From Colwellia sp. E2M01 (lineage in GTDB: Bacteria > Pseudomonadota > Gammaproteobacteria > Enterobacterales > Alteromonadaceae): a stretch of 54,817 nucleotides of DNA. The stretch is taken from NCBI RefSeq assembly GCF_018860585.1, contig NZ_JAHKPR010000017.1, forward strand, positions 18,901 to 73,717, read 5' to 3'. This document shows, piece by piece, positions 9,188 through 19,189 of this stretch. The position numbers and the translations under genes are program-made. Each line of letters opens with the position of its first letter. Position 1 is the first letter of the stretch. The notes under the pieces were generated by a model. That model did not search any database. It was not told where the DNA came from and saw only the letters and a program-made list of their open reading frames with translations.

Positions 9188-10004
9188 TAAAAGAATTTTA
9201 AAGTACTTTGACAAGATACAAAATGGTAAGGCACTTAATTACAGTGTTTTCTTATCATTATTGCCTGAAGACCTCCAACAAGATATACGTGATAAAGCGT
9301 TGGTCAGTTTTCAAAAAAAAGGCGCTGCGATAGTTGAGTTATCTAGTGAAAATATAATTGAACGTATACGTCAATTAACGATAGAGCCAGAAGACAGAGT
9401 TGCAGCTGCGCTTCATGGTGATTCGCATAAAATAAAGACATCAACCAGCTATTTATTTGTTTATCATCAATTATCCAATGATGTAACCCCTGATACTATT
9501 GTATGTGTTGATAATGCGGCTCATTTTAAGTTTCAACCTAAAAAGCATTTAACCATTATAGAGAATTCTGAGCTTTTTTTTGCTAAAGATTTTTTGCTTT
9601 CTAAGATAAATGAAGCTTTTTCAATGTCTTTGTCATTTGAAAATACTGACTTGGTTTTTGGCTCAGGTAATCAAATTGCTAATAGTTACAATCAATGCTT
9701 TTTGACTCAATACGATACCGTTCTATGTTTTTTTGATTATGATTACGGAGGGTTGAAGATATATAAGGCTTTAAAAAACATGGTAGGCGACAAAGCTAAA
9801 TTCTTAGAACCTACTTCTGATAATTTAGATAGCTTTTTTATTAAAAAGCCAAAAGATGACAATCAATATTTAAAGACTATAGATATAGCGGAAGAGCTTG
9901 GTTTAGACAAGCTCAAAGAGATATTTTTATCTCAGAAAGGTTTTATGGAACAAGAAGCTATTTTAGCTTTTAATAAGGAAATAAATAATGTCTCAGCAAT
10001 TTAA
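9180..10004 (+). CDS. JetD/MksG-like Toprim nuclease subunit
   Basis: A 274-residue protein with the sequence marks of a topoisomerase-VI-like Toprim domain in its second half: the conserved glutamate at E128 (TIIENSELFF) and the acidic pair D186/D188 in CFFDYDYGGLKIYKAL. In Wadjet/Mks systems JetD (MksG) is the endonuclease that cuts circular plasmid DNA once the SMC motor has loaded. The N-terminal 120 residues would be the DNA-binding part. It is shorter than usual JetD proteins (roughly 350-400 residues). It overlaps both neighbours (8 bases with the WYL gene, 17 with the SMC gene), so it belongs to one operon. I assign it from the motif plus its neighbours; whole-length similarity is untested. 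Confidence 0.75.
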   Translation: MFDKRILKYFDKIQNGKALNYSVFLSLLPEDLQQDIRDKALVSFQKKGAAIVELSSENIIERIRQLTIEPEDRVAAALHGDSHKIKTSTSYLFVYHQLSNDVTPDTIVCVDNAAHFKFQPKKHLTIIENSELFFAKDFLLSKINEAFSMSLSFENTDLVFGSGNQIANSYNQCFLTQYDTVLCFFDYDYGGLKIYKALKNMVGDKAKFLEPTSDNLDSFFIKKPKDDNQYLKTIDIAEELGLDKLKEIFLSQKGFMEQEAILAFNKEINNVSAI

Positions 10005-12936
10005 TTTTGTCCTGAAAAAGCTAGTTTTAGTGGACTCTGCGGGTTTTTGTTACTCAGAAATAGAGCTAGATAAACATACAATATTATTAGGCGAAGGTAA
10101 TGTTGGTAAATCAAGTTTACTTAACTGTATTCGCTTATTTTTATTGCCAGAAGTTAACTTCAATAAAGCGAAAGATAAATTCAATTTTAAAAGTTCAAAT
10201 GGTTACGAATATGATAAAAATGAGTCATTTGGGCATTATTTTCCTAGTAAGTACTCTCATTTAATTATTGAAGTCGAAAAAGTTATTGGCGGTAAAAAAT
10301 ATACTCACTGTCAGATACTTAATAGAGGGAAAAACCTTTCATTTGAAAGAATATTTACTACTCTGGCTTATAGTGATATTCAGCATTTATTCTGGCAAGT
10401 GGAAGATGATGATGAGCACCATATTGGTTCGCGAGTAGATAAGCTTTCCACTCAAGATATTTTTGCAAAAATTAAAGGTAAAGATAAACACTGTATATCA
10501 GTAAGAGATCCTCAAAAATTGAAAGATCTTATGTACGCAAGAGATATACTTTCAGATGTAGCAATGCGCTACAGCCTTTTCCCACTAAATGAAGCGACAG
10601 AAGAAAATATTGAATCTCTTAGGGCATTAATATTAATGCTGTTTGATATGGAAACGTCGAATGAAGGAGTTGCCAAAGCTGTTGCAAATATCGTTGAAGC
10701 TGAAAAGAAAGAAACAACAGATGCGTTAAATTTTGATATTCAGTCTTTTATGTCTACGCATGACTTGCTTAAACAAGAAGAACAAAAGCTAATTGATATA
10801 GAAAACAAAACTGATGAATTTAGTAAATTAGTTAGTAACTTTACGAGATATAGTGAGCTATCAGAAATAGAGAGTCGTTTCGTAAATTTTTATCTTTATC
10901 TTAACGGTGCGATAGATGACACAAACAAAGCGGTAAATCTAATAGCAGATACAGTTAAAAGCATAAACTTGGAGTTATCTCCAATTGCTGAACAAGTAAA
11001 AAACAATAATCAAAACCTTTTTGCTGCAAAAAAAATAATTAAGGATATTGATAAAAAAATCTCTCAAGTTCAAACGAGTATATCCAAAGGAGAGACAGAG
11101 CTTTCTTATTATGGTGATAATACGCTTGAAGAGGTAATGGAAATTTTAGAAGAAGATATTTCTAAAGTTGGCGAAAAAATACAAGCGATTAATGATGTTG
11201 ATGCAAGGCGAGTAAGAATTGAAAAGCTTCAATATCAAATAGAGCAAAATGAGCTTAAAGCTAAGCAGTTAAGTCAACAAATTGAGAACTTTCAATTTTC
11301 AATAAAGCAACAATTACCTCGTGAAACATTAACTTTTTTGAATTCCATCAATAACGAACTGCTTTTTGCAAATCCGGGTAGAGAAGTTTCTGAAGATGAG
11401 CGTATAGCAATTGATAATTTTCAAAAACTGTTTATTGACCAAGGATATTCATACAATTTTTGGGGGCAACAATTCAATAAGTCCACAACGCATGTGGCAC
11501 GAGATTTACAAAAAGAGTTAGATAATATTAGCTCTGAAATTCTCGCCGATAAGACCGAGAAAAAAACGCTTGAGAACTTAGGTTCGGAAAGTTCTTTAAC
11601 TACTGAGAAAAAACTTCAGGATCACACTAAAGAGTTGAACGAATCCAAAAGAATTAAGGAGTTGATTTCACAGCTTGAAGAAAGAAGAGTTACTTTGAAA
11701 GTGTACTACTCTCAGAAAAATGAAGCACAATCGCAAATAGATAACCTTTCGCCAACCACTGATAAACTCATTGAACAACAAAGTGACCTTGCAAAACAAC
11801 TGGATTCAGAAAAGTTAAAGCAAGGCTCTTTAAGTAAGGAGCAAGCTAGGCTACTGGAACTTAGAAGCTATGCCAATGGAACTAAGCAGGCTTACTCTAA
11901 AATTCAAAGGCAACTTGAGAAACAAAGTACCTTTTCAAATAGCTCAGAGTTAACAGGTGAATACTTATCTTCGCTTCAAAACGGTTTACAGCAGGTAGAA
12001 GTTTTAAGGTTGGAAATAATAGATAGTTTACGAGAGTTTGCTAGAGCCGAATTTATTGATGTTGATACTGAACTATTTAAACCAAGTCCTATTCCTAGCA
12101 TCATTCATCAATCTTATATCAACCTAACACAGGTTTACGATGAACTTGAGGGACAGCGTCTATTACTTAGAACAAAAACAAAATCTCATAATGAAAGTGT
12201 TAGTAACTACGTTGACATTTTAGATAAGAACTTTGAACACATTAATAGATTTGAAAACCAGCTAAATCGTTCATTTAAAGGTATTTCCGTTAACGATTTA
12301 ACTGAAATAGAAGTATCTATTCATATTGATGAGAGATTCAAAAACCTTATCGCTGAAATACACAAAAGCTACAATGAATTTAGTGAAAACACACTATCTG
12401 AACAGTTCTATTTGAGGTTACAGGCTTTTAGTGATGCGTTTTTTAAAGATGGTGAACGCAACAAGTTGGTTATGTCTGATGTAATTAAAAAGGTCAGTTA
12501 TAGAGTAAAAAAAGAAGGACATGAAAGCTGGCAAACTAAACAGCAATCGACATCTACAACTGCATTAATCAATCTTAAACTTGTTCGGATTTTGTTGGCA
12601 AAATTACGTGCTGACAGTTGCTTAGTTAAGTTACCTGTTATTATGGATGAGGCGGCAAACATCAACGTCAATCAGTATGAGTGGTTGTTAAGAGATATCA
12701 AAGATAGCGGTTTTTTTCTTTTTACCGCTGGAACACATAGCTCTGGTGCTGAACTTGTACATATGATTGGTCATCACTACGATGTTGATGCATTGAAAAC
12801 AGCCAAACCATACACAGCGGAGCGAACACGAGTTGTATGGGGGGGACCACAAGCTTTCTATAATGAGGAAGAGTTTGATTCATACATAAGTGACGATCAA
12901 ATTGATTTGTTGGAAGGTGTTGATGAAACAATTTAG
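9988..12936 (+). CDS. SMC-like ATPase, JetC/MksB-like
   Basis: A 982-residue SMC-type motor. The N-terminal head has the P-loop GEGNVGKSS (residues 35-43). Two long coiled-coil stretches (about 225-430 and 510-800) flank a less helical hinge-like region near 435-510. The C-terminal head has a divergent signature QQSTSTTALINLKL (852-865) and Walker B LPVIMDEA (D887/E888). This head-coil-hinge-coil-head plan and the length fit MksB/JetC rather than full MukB (about 1480). In Wadjet it extrudes DNA loops and senses circular DNA size. The last 14 bases overlap the kleisin gene, so subunit synthesis is coupled. Confidence 0.88.
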   Translation: MSQQFNFVLKKLVLVDSAGFCYSEIELDKHTILLGEGNVGKSSLLNCIRLFLLPEVNFNKAKDKFNFKSSNGYEYDKNESFGHYFPSKYSHLIIEVEKVIGGKKYTHCQILNRGKNLSFERIFTTLAYSDIQHLFWQVEDDDEHHIGSRVDKLSTQDIFAKIKGKDKHCISVRDPQKLKDLMYARDILSDVAMRYSLFPLNEATEENIESLRALILMLFDMETSNEGVAKAVANIVEAEKKETTDALNFDIQSFMSTHDLLKQEEQKLIDIENKTDEFSKLVSNFTRYSELSEIESRFVNFYLYLNGAIDDTNKAVNLIADTVKSINLELSPIAEQVKNNNQNLFAAKKIIKDIDKKISQVQTSISKGETELSYYGDNTLEEVMEILEEDISKVGEKIQAINDVDARRVRIEKLQYQIEQNELKAKQLSQQIENFQFSIKQQLPRETLTFLNSINNELLFANPGREVSEDERIAIDNFQKLFIDQGYSYNFWGQQFNKSTTHVARDLQKELDNISSEILADKTEKKTLENLGSESSLTTEKKLQDHTKELNESKRIKELISQLEERRVTLKVYYSQKNEAQSQIDNLSPTTDKLIEQQSDLAKQLDSEKLKQGSLSKEQARLLELRSYANGTKQAYSKIQRQLEKQSTFSNSSELTGEYLSSLQNGLQQVEVLRLEIIDSLREFARAEFIDVDTELFKPSPIPSIIHQSYINLTQVYDELEGQRLLLRTKTKSHNESVSNYVDILDKNFEHINRFENQLNRSFKGISVNDLTEIEVSIHIDERFKNLIAEIHKSYNEFSENTLSEQFYLRLQAFSDAFFKDGERNKLVMSDVIKKVSYRVKKEGHESWQTKQQSTSTTALINLKLVRILLAKLRADSCLVKLPVIMDEAANINVNQYEWLLRDIKDSGFFLFTAGTHSSGAELVHMIGHHYDVDALKTAKPYTAERTRVVWGGPQAFYNEEEFDSYISDDQIDLLEGVDETI

Positions 12937-14317
12937 CGCCATTCAAACATTAAAAATAATGCTAGAAAGACCTAACGTTATGTTTAATTTAATTAAACAG
13001 ATGGATAGCCAAAATGAAAGGTTTGTCAGTGAAGCGGCTGTTGCATTAACTGTTTTAGAAGACATAAAGCTTTTAGATAAAACCGAACAACAGCGTTTTA
13101 AAATAGCTTATTCTACTGAGAACTTAACTAATTCACATATAGTGGCTGACCAAGATCAGGTTGATAATGTTAACCGAATGATGTTTCAAGAATCAGTAGT
13201 TTCTATTTTTAGGTTATGTGAGACATCATTATATCAAGAACTGACAGATGCAAGGTTAAAGTCTGAACTAGCATCATTTTGGCATATTCAAAAAAAGCTA
13301 TTGGCCGATGGTTGTAGTTTTAGCCAGTTAGATCCAGATTACACTGAACTTGTTGAGGAGTTATTTCATAAGTTGGGTAGTTTGCTTGATTTACTTAAGC
13401 GTAACTTAGTAAGAATGCAAAACATAAATAGTGATTTAGAAAAGCTATCATTCGAAGTAAGTAAGAATGGTATTGATTTTGTTGAGTATAGGCAAAAGGT
13501 TTTGGATGATGTCTCTCGTTTATATGAAAGGCATATATTACCTACTCAGCGTTTTGTTAATCCGGATGTAAAGTTAGTGGATGGTGATAATCTACTCGCG
13601 ACAATCAATTCGATAAAAGTACTCTTTGACTCTCACGACAAACACGAACTTTCAGACCAAGTATTTCGTTATGGTCTAAGCTTTTCAAACATTATTAATC
13701 CACTAAAAGATGTTTCAAATCAGATAAATGGATTCATTCGGAAAACCCAAAAGAGTCTTGCCCAGTTCAACGCAATGGAATGGCATTTTGAACGATTTAA
13801 GCAAAAATATGAAGATACTTTAGACGGCAGAGTTAACCGAACAAAAATAGACAATTCATTCGCTAATGAAGTTCCATTTATGCTGAATGTAAAGCGAATT
13901 CCTCGGCCTAAGGTTTTGAAAATTGAAAATAATACATCTTATTTTTATAACATTTTTACCGATCTGCAATATAGAATTGAAGATCAACTGTTGCTTTCAA
14001 ATGAAAATATTAAGGCTGAAGGACAAGCAGTCGTTTCATTTACATCCAAGGAACGTATAGAGAGAGCTAGAGAGATATATCAGCTAATAGAAAAGTTATC
14101 TCTGAGAGAGTCCAAGGATGTTATTGCAACATTGCATTATAGGCTCCAAAACTTTTTACCAAATTATCATTTTGTCGATTTAATTAATGCAGTTGTTCAT
14201 TTCATGAAGAAAACAGTTGATGGAAAACAACTTATAAAAACTAACAAGAAAGCGTTTATTCAGCAGGATAATAAATATTATATATATCGAGTTGCTGTAT
14301 TGAAGGAGAGCAATTGA
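12923..14317 (+). CDS. JetA/MksF-like kleisin subunit
   Basis: Starting at the ATG at 12923 gives 464 residues (MKQFSAIQTLK). An in-frame ATG at 12890 exists, but 12923 is preceded by GGAAGGTG at good spacing and begins like a protein, so I prefer it. The protein is almost wholly alpha-helical, with a winged-helix-like N-terminus, long helices in the middle and a second small domain at the end, as in MukF/MksF/JetA kleisins. I see no catalytic motif. Assignment rests on helical content, length and position between the SMC gene and the MksE-like gene. The stop overlaps the next ATG as ATGA. Confidence 0.72.
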   Translation: MKQFSAIQTLKIMLERPNVMFNLIKQMDSQNERFVSEAAVALTVLEDIKLLDKTEQQRFKIAYSTENLTNSHIVADQDQVDNVNRMMFQESVVSIFRLCETSLYQELTDARLKSELASFWHIQKKLLADGCSFSQLDPDYTELVEELFHKLGSLLDLLKRNLVRMQNINSDLEKLSFEVSKNGIDFVEYRQKVLDDVSRLYERHILPTQRFVNPDVKLVDGDNLLATINSIKVLFDSHDKHELSDQVFRYGLSFSNIINPLKDVSNQINGFIRKTQKSLAQFNAMEWHFERFKQKYEDTLDGRVNRTKIDNSFANEVPFMLNVKRIPRPKVLKIENNTSYFYNIFTDLQYRIEDQLLLSNENIKAEGQAVVSFTSKERIERAREIYQLIEKLSLRESKDVIATLHYRLQNFLPNYHFVDLINAVVHFMKKTVDGKQLIKTNKKAFIQQDNKYYIYRVAVLKESN

Positions 14318-14904
14318 TGGAAAGTACAGTGGTTTATAGCTTTGATGAAATTCCTTACACCAAAAGTACGGCAATTTATCGTCACTTTTCTCAAGGTAAA
14401 GTGCTAAATAAACAACGCTATGATGAGATCCAAGGGTGTCTAGTTGATGACGATTTATTTACCTTGGTATTCAACAAGATTAAACACTTTAAATTGTTCT
14501 TTAAGCACATGGGGTATGAATTGAAGTTTGATGAAGAGGGAGACTTCTTTTCCACTCAAGATCTTCGTGATAGTAGTAATGATGAATCTGATGATAATGC
14601 AATGAAAATTCAAGCGATTCTACTTTTTGTTGGAAGGTATTATTCTACTGTTGGAGATTTGGCTCAGCTCGAAGATCCAATGTTTGGGCTTAAAGAAAGT
14701 GACGTTGATGCATTAAAGCAAGATCATATGTTAGCAAGTTCTTTAAAAGCGCTGAGACTGGAAAATTGGGATAAAGCTCTCGAATATTTATCTAGTCGAA
14801 GTTTAATTTTTAAGATGTCAAAAGACCAATATATATTAAGTAAAGCTGCGATGACTTTTTTAACCAGGTTAATAGAAGCACATACTGAGTTTGTTAATAA
14901 ATGA
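14314..14904 (+). CDS. JetB/MksE-like KITE subunit
   Basis: A 196-residue protein whose central segment GYELKFDEEGDFFS (about residues 67-80) matches the recurrent motif of MukE/MksE/JetB winged-helix (KITE) proteins. The C-terminal half has a second winged-helix (ILLFVGRYYSTVGDLAQLEDP, then SLIFKMSKDQYILSKAAMTFL). These subunits bind the kleisin and DNA. It is the last gene of the operon; the order regulator-D-C-A-B differs from the A-B-C-D or F-E-B-G orders usually described for Wadjet/Mks. Confidence 0.8.
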   Translation: MMESTVVYSFDEIPYTKSTAIYRHFSQGKVLNKQRYDEIQGCLVDDDLFTLVFNKIKHFKLFFKHMGYELKFDEEGDFFSTQDLRDSSNDESDDNAMKIQAILLFVGRYYSTVGDLAQLEDPMFGLKESDVDALKQDHMLASSLKALRLENWDKALEYLSSRSLIFKMSKDQYILSKAAMTFLTRLIEAHTEFVNK

Positions 14905-15255
14905 ATTGTTCATCATAAAGCTCTTAATCATTAAAATAATGAGGAATGCCACAGCTTGTTGAACTGTGGTGGCATAAAAATCTTGAGTGACAATGGAAGT
15001 TGCCCTATTTAAGGGAGTTTGCAATCAATTACCTAAAAAATTTGAGTTACAGGAAGATACTAGAAATGTTATTAGCACGTTTAAAACGTTATTTAATCAA
15101 GCAAGTAAACTCGTAGTAAGATTTAAAATAGCAGCTTTAAATCAGTTGATATAGAACCGTTAAAAAATTATACAAAGGTTAGCGGATAAATTTGCACATA
15201 CTATTAACAATTTCTAATTTTAAGTAAACTGTCCGCTCAAATATTTAAGCTTATT
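14905..15255. other. Intergenic stretch after the Wadjet-like operon
   Basis: It contains an imperfect hairpin around 14947-14974 (TGCCACAG pairing with CTGTGG-GGCA with a bulge), which may end the operon although no T-tract follows. A 53-codon frame at 14993-15154 (begins MEVALFKGVCNQLP) lacks a ribosome site and resembles nothing I recognise; it could be a gene remnant. No promoter stands out. Confidence 0.35.
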
Positions 15256-16263
15256 TTGCAATCTGTAGATATATATTTCTTACCAGTTACTGTTAATTAT
15301 CAAGAGGACATAACGTTGATTAGACAATCACACTTATCTGAAGATGTTATTTCGCATATTGCGAGAATTTTAGGCATAGAACGATATATCAAGGGAAAAT
15401 TAAGTGCTATTCCTGAAGAAGCAAGACTTGATTGGATATTTGAAACAACGGACTCACTAAAAAATGCTATTTATCAAACGTTGTTCTCTAAGTCGTACGA
15501 TGAAACTATTGACATATCTAATGAAGAGCAAGATAGGGTTAATTTATATTATTTATTTTTTGTAGGTGTGGGGAAGCAGCACTTTTATTTTAATGAAGCT
15601 TGCATGCGTGAAGATATTGAGCGGTCAAAAACATTGAACGATTATTGTTATTACGACTATCAATATCAACAGCAAGTATTCGCAGACTATGAAGCTGAAC
15701 GACAAGTGTCACCTTATACATTCAGATGTAGTTATTGGATTAGGTACATTAAAGCAAATAGCCAATTAGTATATGCAACATTGCGTTCATTAGATGATGA
15801 ACTGTATTGGGAGCTAGATGAGTTAGGTAGTGAACTTATTCAACAATATATCCCTCATGAGTACAACTTGCACCCAAGTAAAGAAGAGCAGGATGAACTG
15901 TCTCATGAAATGATTACTCACGTTAATGGCAAAGATGATTTACTAAGGCACTATCAAGAGGTAAATCGATTACTGCGAAATGAGTTAGTCGATTCTTTTA
16001 AACAATATCAGGTATCTGCTGAACCATTTATAGTTATTCAAGATACGGTTGATGATAGAAAGGCATATTACCAAAACATCATTATAAGCAATCAAAAAAT
16101 GGCTCAAAAATTTGAGCTTAGAAATTTTGAAAGCTGTATTAATAAGTACCTAAAACCAGAATCAACCCTAAAAGAAGTACTTTTACCTTATATCGATAAG
16201 TTTAAACTACAGCTACTTAACGAGTTATCGGAACACTTTCCGTTAACTACTAAAGAACAATAA
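15256..16263 (+). CDS. Hypothetical protein, acidic and helical
   Basis: I do not recognise this protein. It is 335 residues if the TTG at 15256 is used, but that codon has no ribosome site. A second TTG at 15316 has AAGAGGA six to eight bases upstream and would give 315 residues; I think it more likely. No ATG occurs in the first third, so the 5' end could also be damaged. The sequence is rich in acidic and aromatic residues (NDYCYYDYQYQQQVFADY near residue 129), with long helices and no visible signal, membrane segment or nucleotide-binding motif. It sits between the Wadjet-like operon and an IS21 element, so it may be a defence accessory or an independent cargo gene. Confidence 0.55.
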   Translation: MQSVDIYFLPVTVNYQEDITLIRQSHLSEDVISHIARILGIERYIKGKLSAIPEEARLDWIFETTDSLKNAIYQTLFSKSYDETIDISNEEQDRVNLYYLFFVGVGKQHFYFNEACMREDIERSKTLNDYCYYDYQYQQQVFADYEAERQVSPYTFRCSYWIRYIKANSQLVYATLRSLDDELYWELDELGSELIQQYIPHEYNLHPSKEEQDELSHEMITHVNGKDDLLRHYQEVNRLLRNELVDSFKQYQVSAEPFIVIQDTVDDRKAYYQNIIISNQKMAQKFELRNFESCINKYLKPESTLKEVLLPYIDKFKLQLLNELSEHFPLTTKEQ

Positions 16264-16499
16264 GCACGTATTTCAAACTTATTTCTTATAACATTAAAAA
16301 GTAACTTAGGATCAATTACCTTAACGATGATTTTAGTTAATTTTGACAACTATGTTGTTATAGCTAATACAGAGAATATTTAGGTCAAAATGAGCTTGTA
16401 AAGTCATGTATTAGGCGACAATTAGCTTGGCCGGTTCGCGACAATTAGGTTGACCGGTTTTGGTACACTTCAGATATATCAAATTCAACAGAGAAAGAT

Positions 16500-17993
16500 A
16501 TGTCTGGAAAACCCATAACCAAACAACAGGTTAATTTATATATGTCTTATCGTAAGGATCAAAAACAAGCAACAGCCGCTGCCCAAGCAGGTATGTCAGA
16601 GCGTACCGCCAGACGCATCGAATCTGGACAACATTCAACAACTAAGCAGCCTAGAGCTTATCGGACTCGTAAAGATCCATTTAATGGTGCATTTGAAGAT
16701 CATTTAGTGCCTTTACTTAAAGACGAGCCAGAGCTCCAACCCATTACGTTACTAGAACACCTTGATACTGTTATGCCAGGTAAATTTGGTCGCAGCCATC
16801 TGCGCACATTACAACGGCGTGTTAAGAAGTGGTTGGCATCGGAAGGGCCAGAGCAGGAAGTTATCTTTCGTCAAAAATACATGCCAGGGTTTATGGGTAT
16901 TTCCGATTATACGTGGATGAACAAACTTAATATCACCATTAGTGGCGCACTATTCGAGCATAAGCTATTCCACTACAAATTAGTCTTTAGTGGCTGGACT
17001 TATGCACAAGTCGTCTTTGGTGGTAAAAGCTTTGAGTCACTATCTACAGGCTTACAGAATGCTTTTTGGCGCAGCGGTGGTGTTCCACAAACACACCGTA
17101 CCGATAGCTTAAGCGCTGCATTCAATAACCACTATGAACAGGAAATCTTAACAGAGCGTTATCAAAAACTATGCAAACATTATGGTGTTGTAGCAACTCG
17201 AAACAATAAAGGCGTTGCTCACGAAAATGGTGCCATTGAAGTAGCGCATAGCCATTTGAAGAAGAAAGTCGATCAGCAATTGCGTTTGCGTGGTAGTCGC
17301 GATTTCGCGACAATTAATGAGTATCAATCGTTTCTTGATGTCATTGTTGCGAAAATCAATCGTCAATGCAAAACGCGGTTTGATGAAGAGCGAAAACATC
17401 TAAGAGAGTTACCTAAGCGCCGTACCAATGATTTCAGTGAGCAATACGTCAAAGTTACATCAAGCAGTACCATTAGCGTAAAACGAGTCACATATACTGT
17501 ACCTTCAAGGTTGATTGGTCATCGATTACTTGTTCATATTTATGATACTCGTCTTGATTTATTTCTGGGGCATGAAATAACAGCCTCAATACCAAGAGTA
17601 TATGCACAGGGTCACCTGCGCTCACGCGCCGTCGACTATAAGCACGTTATTCAGTCACTTGCGAAAAAACCGAATGCCTTTAAATATTCCCAATTACGCG
17701 AGGACTTAATTCCAGCGGGAGATTTCAGCTTATTGTGGAAACAACTTACCTTTGAGCATGTTAGCGATAAGGATTGCCGTTATATGGTTGAACTATTGTT
17801 ACTCGCTCATAACTATAATTGCGAACAAGCCCTTGGGCGTTATACCTTAAAAAATCATGAGCAAGGAAAACGAATATCGATTGATATGTGCCGAAAAATG
17901 TTTGGCCCGAGTAAAGCTATGATACCAAACATTGTAACTCACCAACATCAAATCAGTGATTACGATGCGTTACTTGGAGGCTTGCATGGCTAA
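16500..17993 (+). CDS. istA: IS21 transposase IstA
   Basis: A 497-residue transposase. The N-terminus has a helix-turn-helix (ATAAAQAGMSERTARRIESG, about residues 27-46). The integrase core carries the DDE triad: D in GISDYTWMN near residue 138, D in THRTDSLSAAF near residue 202, E in VAHENGAIEVAHSHL near residue 244. The C-terminal domain is normal in length. The start has GAGAAAG just upstream. It cleaves and joins element ends with IstB as the target-selecting ATPase. The stop overlaps the istB ATG by eight bases, as usual in IS21. Confidence 0.93.
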   Translation: MSGKPITKQQVNLYMSYRKDQKQATAAAQAGMSERTARRIESGQHSTTKQPRAYRTRKDPFNGAFEDHLVPLLKDEPELQPITLLEHLDTVMPGKFGRSHLRTLQRRVKKWLASEGPEQEVIFRQKYMPGFMGISDYTWMNKLNITISGALFEHKLFHYKLVFSGWTYAQVVFGGKSFESLSTGLQNAFWRSGGVPQTHRTDSLSAAFNNHYEQEILTERYQKLCKHYGVVATRNNKGVAHENGAIEVAHSHLKKKVDQQLRLRGSRDFATINEYQSFLDVIVAKINRQCKTRFDEERKHLRELPKRRTNDFSEQYVKVTSSSTISVKRVTYTVPSRLIGHRLLVHIYDTRLDLFLGHEITASIPRVYAQGHLRSRAVDYKHVIQSLAKKPNAFKYSQLREDLIPAGDFSLLWKQLTFEHVSDKDCRYMVELLLLAHNYNCEQALGRYTLKNHEQGKRISIDMCRKMFGPSKAMIPNIVTHQHQISDYDALLGGLHG

Positions 17994-18707
17994 TATTCAA
18001 AGCTTGGGAATCGATTGCACAAAAAGCTGTTAGCGAACAATGGGAGCCAGAGCTATTTCTTGCTGAACTGTGTGAGTTAGAGGCAAGTCATCGGCATGAA
18101 AGTCGATTGAAAAGGTTACTTAAAGAAAGCAAATTACCGGTAGGCAAACAACTCCATCAATATAATTTCGATGAGATTGATGGTGTTACATCACTTCAAA
18201 TAAAGCAAAAAGTAAATCAGATTGACAGGCTAAGACAAGGGCATAACATCTTATTATTTGGTGCTAGCGGATTAGGCAAAACCCATTTAGCATGCGCTAT
18301 TGGTTACGCTTTACTTGAAAAATCCGTACGGGTTAAATTCAGTACCAGCACAAGCTATTGTTCAAGAGCTACAGCGAGCAAAAGAAATCTTAGGCTTAAA
18401 TGATGCGCTAAGAAAACTTGATAAGTATGAGCTGTTGATTTTGGATGATATCGGCTACGTGAAAAAGAATGACAACGAAAGCCAGGTTTTGTTTGAGCTG
18501 ATTGCCCATCGATATGATCGCGGAAGTTTGTTGATCACATCAAACCAAGCGTTCAGTGAGTGGGACAGTATATTCGGCGATAACATGATGACAGTTGCAG
18601 CAATAGATAGACTTGTTCATCACAATGATATCTATCAGCTAAAAGGTGAAAGCTACCGTAAAAAACAAGCAATGAAACCAAATCTAAATACCGGCCAAGT
18701 TAATTGA
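17986..18707 (+). pseudogene. istB: IS21 helper ATPase IstB, frameshifted twice
   Basis: The ATG at 17986 overlaps the end of istA, as in intact IS21, but the frame stops after 15 codons. One extra A near 18001 (CAAAGC for CAAGC) would restore MANIQAWESIAQKAVSEQW. The Walker A segment FGASGLGKTHLA then reads well up to about 18341, where another extra A breaks the frame. The remaining third frame carries VPAQAIVQELQRAKEIL, Walker B LLILDDIGYV and the C-terminus to 18707. Two single-base insertions in one gene suggest either decay or assembly error in A-rich runs. Confidence 0.85.
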
Positions 18708-18746
18708 CGCCGACCGGACAAGTTAGTTGACGTCTAATACCGGACA

Positions 18747-19189
18747 GTGATAAATTATGATGTATGAAGTCAAGATTTGCCCTTGTCAGTCATGCAAGGT
18801 TGGCATCTTGTGATTTATTGCTATATCAGAGTCAGATGCTATGACGATTATAGCAAATCGAACGAGTTAGCGAACTAGCTTGCTTAACTGCTCAGGCTAA
18901 TAGCGACTGTGCGTGGTGAAAATATCATTGCTTAACTGTTAAACATTAGGTTTAATAGAAATATAATAAACGCTAAGTAACGCAGGGATAGCTTATATAC
19001 GATAGACACGCCAATAAAATTAGGTAGATATCGATTAGGTCATATAAAGTAAATCCCCATAGCATAAACAACACAAACTCTGATACACCGAGCATGTAGC
19101 GCCTCAGTTCAACAAGCGATTATGCAACACAAACAGCGTGTCGTATAAATGCTAAAATGTTATCAGAAACATATAATCAAAGGACGATC
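18747..19189. other. Intergenic stretch right of IS21
   Basis: No convincing gene in 440 bases. It ends with a ribosome site, AAAGGA, before the ATG at 19190. Nothing resembling an RNA gene or a strong promoter was recognised. Confidence 0.4.

Larger units (their letters stand above)
16407..18746 (+). mobile_element. IS21-family insertion sequence
   Basis: Terminal inverted repeats surround istA and a broken istB. The left end (from about 16407) and the reverse complement of the right end (to about 18746) share GTATTAG-CG-CAA, CTTG-CCGGT and CAATTA--TTG-CCGG. Each end holds two copies of a roughly 25-base unit, the multiple-repeat ends typical of IS21. The outermost few bases differ between ends and I see no clear target duplication, so the exact limits are uncertain. 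With istB frameshifted, the copy is probably immobile on its own. Confidence 0.8.

Noticed and set aside
16500-18707. IS21 genes as island cargo with their own function
   Set aside because: The inverted ends and istA/istB arrangement show a plain insertion sequence; no passenger gene is present.
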